Shown one piece after another: positions 34,722 to 42,851 of a stretch of DNA of 64,000 bases. The position numbers and the translations under genes are program-made. Position 1 is the stretch's first letter; every line of letters begins with the position of its first letter. Origin of the DNA: Heteroscillospira sp050943935. Lineage in GTDB: Bacteria > Bacillota > Clostridia > Oscillospirales > Oscillospiraceae. The notes under the pieces are model-generated. The model did not search any database. It saw nothing but the letters and a program-made list of their open reading frames with translations, and was not told the origin of the DNA. The stretch covers positions 1 to 64,000 of the forward strand of contig JBMNQC010000010.1 in NCBI GenBank assembly GCA_050943935.1, in the 5' to 3' direction.

Positions 34722-35402
34722 ATGAAGGGCTACGCAAGACTGTGGCTGCCCCTTGTGTGGTACGGAATAGGCTGCTTTGCCATGATGGTGCTTGAGGCGT
34801 CCCTGCTCTATCCCGTCATGTTCTGGAATGTGTTTCTGGCGGCTCTGCCGCTGATATTTATATTGAAAGCGCGGAAGAGCCTGCTCTCCGGCAGGAAAGC
34901 CGCAGGCTGGACGCTTATGGTCCTCTGGCTGCTGTTTCTGCCCAACGCCCTGTATATGCCCACGGATATGATACATATCACCGGACTGGACTTCTTCAAC
35001 ACCGTTGGTGAGTACGGCAAAAAGACGGTCTACGTTGAGGATATTTTCATCTGGTGCCGCCTTATAACCGTGGCCGGGGGAATGATACTCAGTATGCTCA
35101 TGGGGCTTGAGTCCATGCGTATAGCGTTTAGGATGACCCGGAAGCGCTTCGGCGGCTTGACAGCGGCGTCCGGGGCTGTAATTGTGTCATGGCTGTGCGC
35201 CCTCGGCGTATACATAGGCCGCTTCCTGCGCTTCAACAGCTGGGATATTTTAAGACCCGTGACGCTTATAAGGCGCGTGCTGGAGAGTCTTGACGCCTTT
35301 GCGCTGTATTTTTGTCTGTTTTACGGACTTTTTGTAATAGTAGTATTTTTATTTTATATGCTGCTGGCGGACGCCGCGGCATATAAGGGAGGTGAGAACT
35401 GA
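34722..35402 (+). CDS. DUF1361 membrane protein
   Basis: 226 aa from 34722, after CGGAGGTGAC; the longer open frame lacks a binding site. Six or seven hydrophobic segments cover nearly the whole protein. The DUF1361 hallmark is in LLFLPNALYMPTDMIHITGLDFF, followed by VGMILSMLMGLESM-type helix and IGRFLRFNSWDI. Members are widespread in Firmicutes and Bacteroidetes but have no assigned function. It is transcribed alone, divergent from the cysteine operon. Confidence 0.85.
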   Translation: MKGYARLWLPLVWYGIGCFAMMVLEASLLYPVMFWNVFLAALPLIFILKARKSLLSGRKAAGWTLMVLWLLFLPNALYMPTDMIHITGLDFFNTVGEYGKKTVYVEDIFIWCRLITVAGGMILSMLMGLESMRIAFRMTRKRFGGLTAASGAVIVSWLCALGVYIGRFLRFNSWDILRPVTLIRRVLESLDAFALYFCLFYGLFVIVVFLFYMLLADAAAYKGGEN

Positions 35403-35511
35403 GTATGGACGATATTCCCCGAAGTAGGCGTCGTTTCCTCATTTATCTGCGTATGTAGTTTTTTCATAAAAACCTGACTATATACTTGTAACGGAGGAAA
35501 CGATAAATAAT

Positions 35512-36753
35512 ATGAACGAACACATAACTACACTTGTTATCATGGCGGTGCTGGTGCTGCTCTCGGCGTATTTTTCCGCAACGGAGACAGCCTTCTCCTC
35601 CATGAACCGCACGCGAATAAAAAGCATGGCCGACTATGGAGATAAGCGCGCCCAGCGGGTGCTGGAGCTTTCATCGGATTACGACCGGCTTCTGTCCACC
35701 ATACTGGTGGGCAATAATATAGTGAACATTGGCCTTGCCTCTATAGGCACGGCACTGTTTATAAAGCTTCTGGGCGAGAGCTACGGCCCAAGTGTTTCCA
35801 CGGTAGTCGTAACCGTGGTGGTGCTGATTTTCGGCGAGATATCCCCCAAGAGCCTGGCCAAGGAGGACCCGGAACGCTTTGCCATGCTGACTGCGCCATC
35901 GGTGGCCTTTTTCATAGCCCTGCTGCGCCCGGTGAACTTCCTGTTTTCCTGCTGGAAAAAGCTCCTGTCGCGGGTGTTCAATGTCCGCAGCGACCGGCGC
36001 CTCACACATAATGAGCTGCTAACCCTGGTAGAGGAGGTAGAGCAGGAGGGGGGGCTGGATAAAAACGAGAGTGAGCTTCTGCGCAGCGCCATAGAGTTTT
36101 CCGAGCTCACCGCCGCAGACATACTCACGCCGCGCGTGGATTTGGACGCTGTGTCTCTGGACAGTACCGCCGGGGAGATAGCCCGGATGTTCACCTCCAC
36201 AGGCTATTCCCGGTTGCCTGTGTATGATGGCAGTATAGACCGCATAGTGGGCATTATTAACCAGAAGGATTTTTACGCCGCCCCGCGCCTGCACGAGGAG
36301 AACCCGGCGGCGGATATAATAAAGCCGCCTCTGTTCATTCCGCCCAATACCCCCATAAGCCGGCTTCTGCGTATGCTTCAGCACAACAAGGCCCATATGG
36401 CCGTGGTGGCCGACGAATACGGCGGAACCATGGGCATAGTGACCATGGAGGATATACTGGAGGAACTGGTGGGCGAAATATGGGATGAGCATGACGAGGT
36501 TATCGAGGAGATAGTGAAGAAGCCTGACGGCGCCTATCGTGTGATATGCTCCGCCGAGCTGCATAGGCTCTTTGATTACTTCAATATACGCACAGAGCCG
36601 GAGGCCAGCACAGTCAGCGGCTGGGTAATGGAAAATCTGGGCCGCGTCCCCCAGCTTGGCGACAGCTTCACCGCTGACGGCCTTGCCGTGACCGTGACCC
36701 GAACCGACCGCCAGAGACTGCTTGAAATAGAAATAAAAGTGCTGGAAGAGTAA
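35512..36753 (+). CDS. CNNM/HlyC-CorC family transporter-like protein
   Basis: 413 aa. An N-terminal CNNM (DUF21) membrane domain with LLSAYFSATETAFSSMNRTR and ILVGNNIVNIGLASIGTALF, a tandem CBS pair (about 195-320) with DILTPRVDLDAVSL and HMAVVADEYGGTMGIVTMEDILEELVGEIWDE, and a C-terminal CorC_HlyC domain (about 330-410). Family members export or sense Mg2+ and are often mislabelled hemolysins. GGAGGAAACG is a strong binding site, though an upstream CGTTTCCTC could pair with it. Followed by a terminator. Confidence 0.93.
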   Translation: MNEHITTLVIMAVLVLLSAYFSATETAFSSMNRTRIKSMADYGDKRAQRVLELSSDYDRLLSTILVGNNIVNIGLASIGTALFIKLLGESYGPSVSTVVVTVVVLIFGEISPKSLAKEDPERFAMLTAPSVAFFIALLRPVNFLFSCWKKLLSRVFNVRSDRRLTHNELLTLVEEVEQEGGLDKNESELLRSAIEFSELTAADILTPRVDLDAVSLDSTAGEIARMFTSTGYSRLPVYDGSIDRIVGIINQKDFYAAPRLHEENPAADIIKPPLFIPPNTPISRLLRMLQHNKAHMAVVADEYGGTMGIVTMEDILEELVGEIWDEHDEVIEEIVKKPDGAYRVICSAELHRLFDYFNIRTEPEASTVSGWVMENLGRVPQLGDSFTADGLAVTVTRTDRQRLLEIEIKVLEE

Positions 36754-36762
36754 ATATTGAAA

Positions 36763-36797
36763 GCCCGTCTCCTGCAACAGTCGGAGACGGGCGTTTT
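36763..36797 (+). terminator. Terminator after the CNNM/CorC gene
   Basis: GCCCGTCTCC (36763-36772) pairs with GGAGACGGGC (36783-36792) and is followed by GTTTTAG. Confidence 0.85.
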
Positions 36798-36799
36798 AG

Positions 36800-37635
36800 T
36801 GAAAAGTGAATAGTGAAGAATGAAAAATGAATAGTGAAAAATTTATTTGTCGCTTCGCGACCGATTAAAAAATTTTCTTCCTCCCCTAACAGGGGAGGTG
36901 CCCTCCGCTGAGAGCGGAAGGGTTTAAGCTTTCAAATTTGCTGAGGTCAAATTCAGAGCGTGTAGGGGCGCGCATTGCGCGCCCGCGAGGGGTTACGGGG
37001 CGCAGCCTGCGGGCTGCGGGGAGCGACCCCATTTCTTTTGAAAGAAACGGTGTCGCCCGCCAAAGAAACTTACTGTTCGCCAAGGACCATCGGAGCGTAA
37101 AGAAAATGTGCCGGTGGCACATTTTTAGCCACCGACCGCAGCGGCTATGCCGCGAGGAGGGAACTCTTGTGAGCTAAAGCTCACTCATTCAAATGGCGAA
37201 GTGGTAGTGCCACCAAATCGCGCCTGAATCGATGGAATTGGGCGGTAGAGTTCAGCGTGAAGCTCACCTGACAGCTCCGCACTTCGACGCAGGCCAGGGC
37301 TTGCATCTACCGCCGCACGAGCGCGTTGTGCGCGTAGGCGAGGCCCAAAAGAGTATACGACTTAGGCAAGTTCTTTGGGAAGCCTGAAACCCTTTTCTTT
37401 AAAGAAATGGGTTTCAGAACCCGACCCCGCGGTACAAACCGATTTCACCGCCGTACCCGGGCGCATAAGCATGTGGGCGCGCATTGCGCATCCACCGGCT
37501 CCCTCGTGCAAAGTGAGCTGTCAGCGAAGCTGACTGAGGGATTGACAACCCCTCCGCCCCTGCGGGGCACCTCCCCTTACACAGGGGAGGCTTTGGTGCG
37601 GCGTGAACTAAGAAAAGTATATATTAGCAAAAAAT
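36800..37635. repeat. Gene-less mosaic of GC-rich palindromes
   Basis: About 830 bases with no credible gene. It starts with short tandem variants of GAATAGTGAA (36806-36844) and is bounded by similar palindromes, CCTCCCC..GGGGAGG near 36880-36899 and again near 37570-37590. Between them lie many hairpins, among them GCGCGCATTGCGCGC (36968-36982), CCGCAGCCTGCGGGCTGCGG, GTGCCGGTGGCAC and TGAGCTAAAGCTCA. One 28-base piece recurs at 40444. Open frames here have composition typical of repeats. It resembles intergenic REP/MITE-like accretions of gut Clostridia. Confidence 0.6.
36961..36988 (+). repeat. 28-base repeat, copy 1
   Basis: Identical to 40444-40471. It contains GGGCGCGCATTGCGCGCCC, a palindrome. 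A partial copy is at about 37474-37490. Confidence 0.85.
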
Positions 37636-37659
37636 GAGGGCAGCCGTCTGGCTGCCCTC
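37630..37659 (-). terminator. Terminator of the 38846-37711 gene pair
   Basis: GAGGGCAGCC and GGCTGCCCTC form a 10-bp stem with a four-base loop (37636-37659); on the minus strand it is followed by ATTTTTT. Confidence 0.85.
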
Positions 37660-37710
37660 AAAAACTGCTTTATGTTTTGCCGGGGGTGCTGCTTGATAAT
37701 GAATATAGAA

Positions 37711-37959
37711 TCAAACAATGGCTGAATAATTCAAATAGTATAGTTCTGGAAGGCGAGGAAAGATGTGGTATGCTCTAACGCAAAATACGCCGACAACAAA
37801 AGATAATATCACATAGAAATACAGGATTCGGCGGTTTTCGCCCGGAGCGTCAAATGTTGGTTTGATGATTCGTGTCCACAGCAGATAGACGGAGCATAAT
37901 ATATTTGAAATACCGCAATAAAGGCCTATGGCTAATAATATATCATCGCCAGTTAACAT
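37711..37959 (-). CDS. Small hypothetical membrane protein
   Basis: 82 aa from 37959, after TAAGGAGGAGCG. Two or three hydrophobic segments: DDILLAIGLYCGISNILCSVYLLW (about 5-28) and ILYFYVILSFVVGVFCV (about 44-62). It follows the 280-aa gene by 44 bases on the same strand. The sequence around its start resembles that upstream of the larger gene. I recognise no family and no homologue in the window. Confidence 0.6.
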   Translation of the reverse strand: MLTGDDILLAIGLYCGISNILCSVYLLWTRIIKPTFDAPGENRRILYFYVILSFVVGVFCVRAYHIFPRLPELYYLNYSAIV

Positions 37960-37965
37960 ATCGCT

Positions 37966-38014
37966 CCTCCTTACAGCGTGGCAAAACAGCAGAGTAGCGC
38001 CATTCACCTCTGAA
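37966..38014 (-). repeat. Duplicated upstream sequence, copy 1
   Basis: CTTACAGCGT followed by AACAGCAGAGT and CTCTGAAA also occurs, slightly altered, at 38857-38907. Each copy includes the binding site of a gene. Confidence 0.7.
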
Positions 38015-38846
38015 ACGCATGCGTCTCGTGCTGATAGCAGTATTTTCCGCTTGTTTCGCTCGGCGCAATGAAATCGCCGTTTACAACATACTCAATGCTG
38101 TGGGCGCTCCGCAGCCATGAATCAACATTTCCGACAAACTTATCTCCGTCTACACCCAACACATGGACTGCCAAAACAGAGCTGATGCCCCATGCGCTGC
38201 TGCCCTCCTCGGTGCGGCAGTAGAACTCCAGCCGTGGCACATAGCCTGTTTCCGCCATAAGCGGCACGCTCAGAACTCTGAAGCCAATTGAGCTACTGTT
38301 GTCAATTGGCAGAATGTCGGAAATTTCCATATCCCTTCCGGCTGTGTCAACGTAGCGCTGCATAAGCTCGTCAAAGCTCATGGCGCCGCTGATGCTCACG
38401 GTATTTGTCTCATCCCGCCACAATGTTTTTTCCTGAAATTCATCGGCCAGCAGTTTCCGGTCGGTGTCATATTGCTGACCCGACAGAAAAACGGTTTTAT
38501 AATTTGGATTGGAAAGCGACAGCTCAAAGGTGTTTTTATCCGTTTTTCCGCGGCTGTCGGTGAAATACACCGCAATTTCCCCATAACCGGGTCTGGGAAT
38601 TTTGTAAATATGCTTCTCGGCGTCTATTTCCTGAAGCTTGATACCTAGTATATGGCTTATGCTGTCTACTTGTGCATCACCATGGGCGATAAACTGCACG
38701 CAGAAAGATTCCGGGTCATACAGCATTTCGATCGGCTTATTGATACCCCGTGCGTTGAGATAGACAGCGCATCCAAGCACGGGCATAGAAAGACACAGCA
38801 GCAGGACGAAAATTTTCCAATGCTTGAATTCCCTGAGCTTTTTCAT
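38004..38846 (-). CDS. Hypothetical membrane-anchored extracytoplasmic protein
   Basis: 280 aa. A charged start MKKLREFKHWK precedes one hydrophobic helix (about 12-30) ending PVLGCAVYLNA; the Cys there could be a lipobox, but an uncleaved anchor is as likely. The remaining 245 residues are soluble with no recognised domain; notable are GEIAVYFTDSRGKTDKNTFELSLSNP and a region LPIDNSSSIGFRVLSVPL. It has its own promoter at 38909-38937. Product unknown. Confidence 0.65.
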   Translation of the reverse strand: MKKLREFKHWKIFVLLLCLSMPVLGCAVYLNARGINKPIEMLYDPESFCVQFIAHGDAQVDSISHILGIKLQEIDAEKHIYKIPRPGYGEIAVYFTDSRGKTDKNTFELSLSNPNYKTVFLSGQQYDTDRKLLADEFQEKTLWRDETNTVSISGAMSFDELMQRYVDTAGRDMEISDILPIDNSSSIGFRVLSVPLMAETGYVPRLEFYCRTEEGSSAWGISSVLAVHVLGVDGDKFVGNVDSWLRSAHSIEYVVNGDFIAPSETSGKYCYQHETHAFQR

Positions 38847-38856
38847 CGCAATACAT

Positions 38857-38907
38857 CTCCTTCTTACAGCGTAACAAACAGCAGAGTGCCGAGCTTGCTT
38901 CTGAAAT
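38857..38907 (-). repeat. Duplicated upstream sequence, copy 2
   Basis: Counterpart of 37966-38014: CTTACAGCGT, AACAGCAGAGT and TTCTGAAA in the same order and nearly the same spacing. Confidence 0.7.
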
Positions 38908-38908
38908 A

Positions 38909-38937
38909 ATTATATCATATGCCTATATAAAATGCAA
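38909..38937 (-). promoter_or_regulatory. Promoter of the 280-aa hypothetical gene
   Basis: On the minus strand TTGCAT (38932-38937), 17-base spacer, TATAAT (38909-38914), lying just past the transporter terminator. Confidence 0.7.
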
Positions 38938-38943
38938 TTATAT

Positions 38944-38971
38944 AAAAAAGGCTGCCGCCCGGCAGCCTTTT
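38944..38971 (-). terminator. Terminator of the NSS transporter gene
   Basis: GGCTGCC (38950-38956) and GGCAGCC (38961-38967) pair with a four-base loop; on the minus strand the T-run 38944-38949 follows. The other side also ends in TTTT. Confidence 0.85.
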
Positions 38972-38982
38972 CGATTTATTAT

Positions 38983-40335
38983 TCATATAAGTCCGCTTAT
39001 AAGTATCACCAGTATCAGCACGGGGAGTATGTACTGGAAGTAGAACTTGAACTTGGGGGAGAGCTTTATGCCCTCTCCGGCGTTGGCCTCGGCCAGATAA
39101 TTGTCGAAGCCCCAGCCCCACTTGGTGACGCAGAACAGCAGATACACCAGAGAGCCTATGGGCAGCAGCAGGTTGCTGACAATGAAGTCCTCGGTGTCCA
39201 GCACGTCCTTGCCGGGCAGGGGGTGGAAGTCGCTCCACACATTGTAGCCCAGCACGCAGGGCAGGCTGGCCAGCAGCATCACCACGCAGCCGACGAGCAC
39301 GGCCTTCCTGCGGCTCCAGCCGAAGTTGTCTATGCAGGAGGCCAGCAGGTTCTCAAACACGGCGATAACGGTGGAAAAGCTGGCAAAGGTCATGAACAGG
39401 AAAAACAGGGTGCCCCAGACCCGTCCTCCGGCCATGTTCACAAACACTCTGGGCAGGGTCATGAAGATGAGGGGAGGGCCGTCGTTGGGCTGCACGCCGA
39501 AGCTGAAGCAGGCGGGGAAGATGATAAGACCGGACATGAGTGCCACAAAGGTGTCCAGAGAGCAGATGCGCAGAGCCTCACCGGCCAGAGTGTGCTGGCG
39601 GCTCATGTAGCTGCCGAAGATTTCCATGGCGGCAATGCCCAGACTGAGAGTGAAGAAGGACTGATTCATTGCGGCCACGATAACGTTGCCCAGACCGACC
39701 TCACGGGCGCGGTCAAAGTCGGGAAGAAGATAGAATTTCAGTCCCTCTGCTGCGCCGGGGAGTATAAGGCTGTGCACGGCCAGGATTACAATAAGTCCCA
39801 GCAGACCCAGCATCATGACCTTGGTTATGCGCTCCAGACCGTTCTGAAGGCCAAGACTGCATACCAGAAAGCCCGCGATAACGGTAACGGCCATCCAGGC
39901 TGCCATCTCGCCGGGGTTGGCCAGCATGGCGCCGAATACGCCGTCCACGGCCTCGGTGGCCATGCCGCTGAAAGTGCCGGTCAGGAACTTGAAGAAATAG
40001 CCGGTCATCCAGCCGGAAACGGTGGTGTAGTACATCATGAGCATGAAGCAGCCCAGAATACAGAACCAGCCGTGGATATGCCACTTGCTGCCGGGCTTCT
40101 CCAGGGCCTTATAGCCCAGCACCGCGCTCTTGCGGCTGGCGCGGCCCACAGCCAGCTCCATGGTCAGCACAGGAATGCCCATTATGACCAGGAACAGAAG
40201 ATAGAACAGAACGAACACACCGCCGCCGTTGGCGCCGGTCACATAGGGGAACTTCCAGACGTTTCCTATGCCGATGGCGCAGCCCGCGCTCACCAGCAGA
40301 AATCCCAGACGGGACTGAAAACTCTCTCTTTTCAT
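38983..40335 (-). CDS. Sodium-dependent neurotransmitter-symporter family transporter
   Basis: 450 aa from 40335, with GAGAAGGTT upstream. The first helix holds the NSS sodium-site motif CAIGIGNVWKFPYVTGANGGG, as in LeuT. Eleven or so helices are visible; MNQSFFTLSLGIAAMEIFGSY corresponds to the sixth. Bacterial members import amino acids such as leucine, tryptophan or tyrosine; the substrate here cannot be told. It is a single-gene unit with its own terminator. Confidence 0.95.
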   Translation of the reverse strand: MKRESFQSRLGFLLVSAGCAIGIGNVWKFPYVTGANGGGVFVLFYLLFLVIMGIPVLTMELAVGRASRKSAVLGYKALEKPGSKWHIHGWFCILGCFMLMMYYTTVSGWMTGYFFKFLTGTFSGMATEAVDGVFGAMLANPGEMAAWMAVTVIAGFLVCSLGLQNGLERITKVMMLGLLGLIVILAVHSLILPGAAEGLKFYLLPDFDRAREVGLGNVIVAAMNQSFFTLSLGIAAMEIFGSYMSRQHTLAGEALRICSLDTFVALMSGLIIFPACFSFGVQPNDGPPLIFMTLPRVFVNMAGGRVWGTLFFLFMTFASFSTVIAVFENLLASCIDNFGWSRRKAVLVGCVVMLLASLPCVLGYNVWSDFHPLPGKDVLDTEDFIVSNLLLPIGSLVYLLFCVTKWGWGFDNYLAEANAGEGIKLSPKFKFYFQYILPVLILVILISGLI

Positions 40336-40443
40336 TTTTAACCTTCTCTCTCTCAATTGCGCCAATGCGCAATTAATTATATTACCTTAATGTACCGTCA
40401 AAGTCAAGTGCGCGGCGCTCCTTACTCCCATAACATGGAAATA

Positions 40444-40471
40444 TGTAGGGGCGCGCATTGCGCGCCCGCGA
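40444..40471 (+). repeat. 28-base repeat, copy 2
   Basis: Exact copy of 36961-36988, here standing in the gap between the transporter and pgsA. Confidence 0.85.
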
Positions 40472-40486
40472 TAAGCTGCGCACCAC

Positions 40487-40516
40487 AAAAAACAGCCCGC
40501 ATCAGCGGGCTGTTTT
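40487..40516 (-). terminator. Terminator of the recA-pgsA gene string
   Basis: AAAACAGCCCGC (40489-40500) pairs with GCGGGCTGTTTT (40505-40516) around ATCA; the minus-strand tail is TTTTTTGTG. Confidence 0.9.
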
Positions 40517-40520
40517 ACGC

Positions 40521-41036
40521 TTATTTCTTCAAATCCAGAACATCGATGTTCTTCACAAAATACTCAACGCCGGAGACCAGGGTGGTCACAACGATTATCC
40601 ACACACATACGGTGTTCAGAATATCAGGCAGACCGAAAATCATGAGGATGATGCACACCATGGTGGCGAAGGTTTTTATCTTGCCGGACATGGCGGCGGC
40701 AATGACCCGGCCGGATTCCACGGCGATGAGCCGCAGGCCGGTGACGGCGAACTCACGGGTGAGCACCACCATCAGCGCCCAGGAGGGCATGAGGCCCCAC
40801 TCCACAAAGATGAGCATGGCTGCGGTCACCAGAAGCTTATCTGCAAGAGGGTCCACAAACTTGCCGAAATTGGATACCTGGTTGTAGTGCCGTGCCACAT
40901 AGCCGTCTACAAAGTCGGTTATGCTGGCAAGAGCAAAAACGGCTATGGAAATATACGGATGCCCTGTGAGCATGGTGGCGAAAAAAACGGGGATAAGCGC
41001 AATGCGCACGAGGGTTATTTTGCTGGCAGTAGTCAT
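40521..41036 (-). CDS. pgsA: CDP-diacylglycerol-glycerol-3-phosphate 3-phosphatidyltransferase
   Basis: 171 aa, slightly short but complete. It catalyses the committed step to phosphatidylglycerol. The CDP-alcohol phosphotransferase signature with its Asp cluster is ASITDFVDGYVARHYNQVSNFGKFVDPLADKLL (about 34-66, D-G-x2-A-R-x8-G-x3-D-x3-D pattern). Four hydrophobic helices follow. It starts three bases after rimO and ends the nine-gene minus-strand string. Confidence 0.95.
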   Translation of the reverse strand: MTTASKITLVRIALIPVFFATMLTGHPYISIAVFALASITDFVDGYVARHYNQVSNFGKFVDPLADKLLVTAAMLIFVEWGLMPSWALMVVLTREFAVTGLRLIAVESGRVIAAAMSGKIKTFATMVCIILMIFGLPDILNTVCVWIIVVTTLVSGVEYFVKNIDVLDLKK

Positions 41037-41039
41037 GGG

Positions 41040-42371
41040 TCAGTTTTCCTCCTCAGCTATGATTCCGCAGAGGTTGCCCTCTATGATATCGGTAATCTCC
41101 ACCTGCGCAAATTCGCCGGGGGCGCAGTCACCCCGGAAGTATACGATACCGTCAATATCGGGGGAGTCCGCCCAGCTGCGTCCGCACCAAGCCTCGGCCT
41201 CCTCGTCGTAATCCTCACAGAGGACCTCTATGGTCTTGCCCAGCTGGCTCTCATAGAACTCGTCCATAATGTCGGCCTGCAGCTCCATGATTAGTTCAGC
41301 CCTGCGCTGCGCAATGTCGGCGTCCGGAATATCGGGCATCTTTGCCGCCGCCGTTCCCTCCTCGGGGGAGAAGGGGAACACGCCCGCGCGCTCTATCCTT
41401 GCCTCGCGCAGGAACTGGCACAGCTCCTCAAACTCGGCCTCGCCTTCGCCGGGCAGACCGGCGATGAGGCTGGTGCGCAGCACCAGACCGGGGATGCGCT
41501 CACGGAGCTTTTTGAACAGGCTGCGGATAAGCTCCCCGTCGCCACGGCGGTTCATGCGCTTCAGTATGGTGCTGTTGATGTGCTGTATGGGGATATCCAG
41601 ATATTTTACCACCTTGGGCTCGGCGGCTATGGTATCGATTAGCTCGTCATCCAGGGCGTCGGGATAGAGATAATGCAGGCGTATCCAGTGTATGCCGTCT
41701 ATCTCAGCCAGAGCGCGGATAAGCCGGGACAGGCTGTTCTTGCCGTAAATGTCGCTGCCGTAACGGGTGATGTCCTGAGCTATGACTATGAGCTCCTTTA
41801 CGCCCTGTTCGGCCAGGGACCTGGCCTCGTCCACTATGTTCTCAAGAGGACGGCTGCGGTAGCGGCCACGTATGCGGGGTATCACGCAGAAGGCGCAGCA
41901 GTTGTCACAGCCCTCGGCTATCTTTATGTAGGCCCAGGCGGGGCCGGTGCTCAGCACGCGGCCGGTCTCCTCCACGGGCAGGGTGTTGGGGCCGAACAGC
42001 TCAAAGCTCTCGTCAGCCATTACACGCTCCACCACCGACACGATATCGTCGTAGTTGCCCACGCCCACAACGGCGTCTATCTCCGGCAGCTCCTCCAGGA
42101 TTTCCTTTTGATAGCGCTGGGGCAGGCAGCCGGTGACGATTATTTTTTTCAGCTCCCCGGACTTTTTCAGCTCGGCCATATCCAGAATATTATCTATGGC
42201 CTCGCTCTTTGCGCTGTCTATGAAGCCGCAGGTGTTTATTATCACGGCGTCGGCGCCGTGCACGTCCGGCACTATCTCATGCCCGGCCTCGCTGAGCAGC
42301 CAGAGCATCTGTTCGCTGTTAATAAGGTTCTTGGCGCAGCCAAGAGATATCATTCCAATCTTATAGGACAT
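41040..42371 (-). CDS. rimO: Ribosomal protein uS12 methylthiotransferase
   Basis: 443 aa from MSYKIGMISLGCAKN. RimO attaches a methylthio group to an Asp of S12. The N-terminal UPF0004 domain has Cys in SLGCAKNLINSE, INTCGFIDSAKSEAID and VTGCLPQRY for one cluster; the radical SAM motif is CDNCCAFCVIPRIRGRYRSRP (CxxxCxxC), followed by a TIM barrel and a C-terminal TRAM domain near TIEVLCEDYDEEAEAWCGRS. The DSPDIDGIVYF stretch is typical of RimO rather than MiaB. Between recX and pgsA, a common Clostridial arrangement. Confidence 0.96.
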   Translation of the reverse strand: MSYKIGMISLGCAKNLINSEQMLWLLSEAGHEIVPDVHGADAVIINTCGFIDSAKSEAIDNILDMAELKKSGELKKIIVTGCLPQRYQKEILEELPEIDAVVGVGNYDDIVSVVERVMADESFELFGPNTLPVEETGRVLSTGPAWAYIKIAEGCDNCCAFCVIPRIRGRYRSRPLENIVDEARSLAEQGVKELIVIAQDITRYGSDIYGKNSLSRLIRALAEIDGIHWIRLHYLYPDALDDELIDTIAAEPKVVKYLDIPIQHINSTILKRMNRRGDGELIRSLFKKLRERIPGLVLRTSLIAGLPGEGEAEFEELCQFLREARIERAGVFPFSPEEGTAAAKMPDIPDADIAQRRAELIMELQADIMDEFYESQLGKTIEVLCEDYDEEAEAWCGRSWADSPDIDGIVYFRGDCAPGEFAQVEITDIIEGNLCGIIAEEEN

Positions 42372-42390
42372 AGCTTCCTCCAATGGCCGT

Positions 42391-42837
42391 TCAGCAGTCT
42401 GAATCCGACCTGTATCTGTTCAGGGCGGAGCGTATCTCCTCCCAGCTGAAGCCCCGCCGCAGCAGGGCGTCGGTTGCCCGGCGTATTTCCTTTTCGCCGG
42501 CATTATCCTTCAGACGCCGGCGCAGAAAGGCGTCCATGGCGTCCTCCTGACCGGGCATCTGCTCCAGGGCCTCGTCCCAGAGTTCCTTGGGCACGCCCCG
42601 GCGGAAAAGCTCGGTTTTTACCCGGGATGCGCCGTAGCCCTTGGCGGCGTAGTGCCGCACCACCAGGCCTGCGTATTTTTCATCGTTCAGCAGACCCAGC
42701 TGGGCAAAGCGCTCCACCGCCGCCTCGGCGTCCTCCGGGCTTTCGCCCTTCTGGATAAGGCGCTCGGTTAGCTCCTTACAGGAGTAGTCCCGCTTGTCCA
42801 GCATATTCAAAGCCCGCTTTTTCGCGCTCTCGTTCAT
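42391..42837 (-). CDS. recX: Regulatory protein RecX
   Basis: 148 aa, on the short side. RecX restrains RecA filaments. Three-helix repeats are seen: ALNMLDKRDYSCKELTERLIQKG (about 9-31), FAQLGLLNDEKYAGLVVRHYAAKGYGASRVKTELFRRG (about 45-82) and FLRRRLKDNAGEKEIRRATDALLRRGFSWEEIRSAL (about 108-143). It follows recA by 14 bases, the standard neighbour. Confidence 0.93.
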   Translation of the reverse strand: MNESAKKRALNMLDKRDYSCKELTERLIQKGESPEDAEAAVERFAQLGLLNDEKYAGLVVRHYAAKGYGASRVKTELFRRGVPKELWDEALEQMPGQEDAMDAFLRRRLKDNAGEKEIRRATDALLRRGFSWEEIRSALNRYRSDSDC

Positions 42838-42851
42838 AAGCTGAGGGAGGC

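Noticed and set aside
36961..37590. Possible CRISPR array
   Set aside because: The repeats are unevenly spaced, differ in length and have no regular spacers; no cas genes are near.
36886..37637. Three short open frames in the palindrome mosaic
   Set aside because: They consist of repeat sequence, lack binding sites and have no protein-like pattern.
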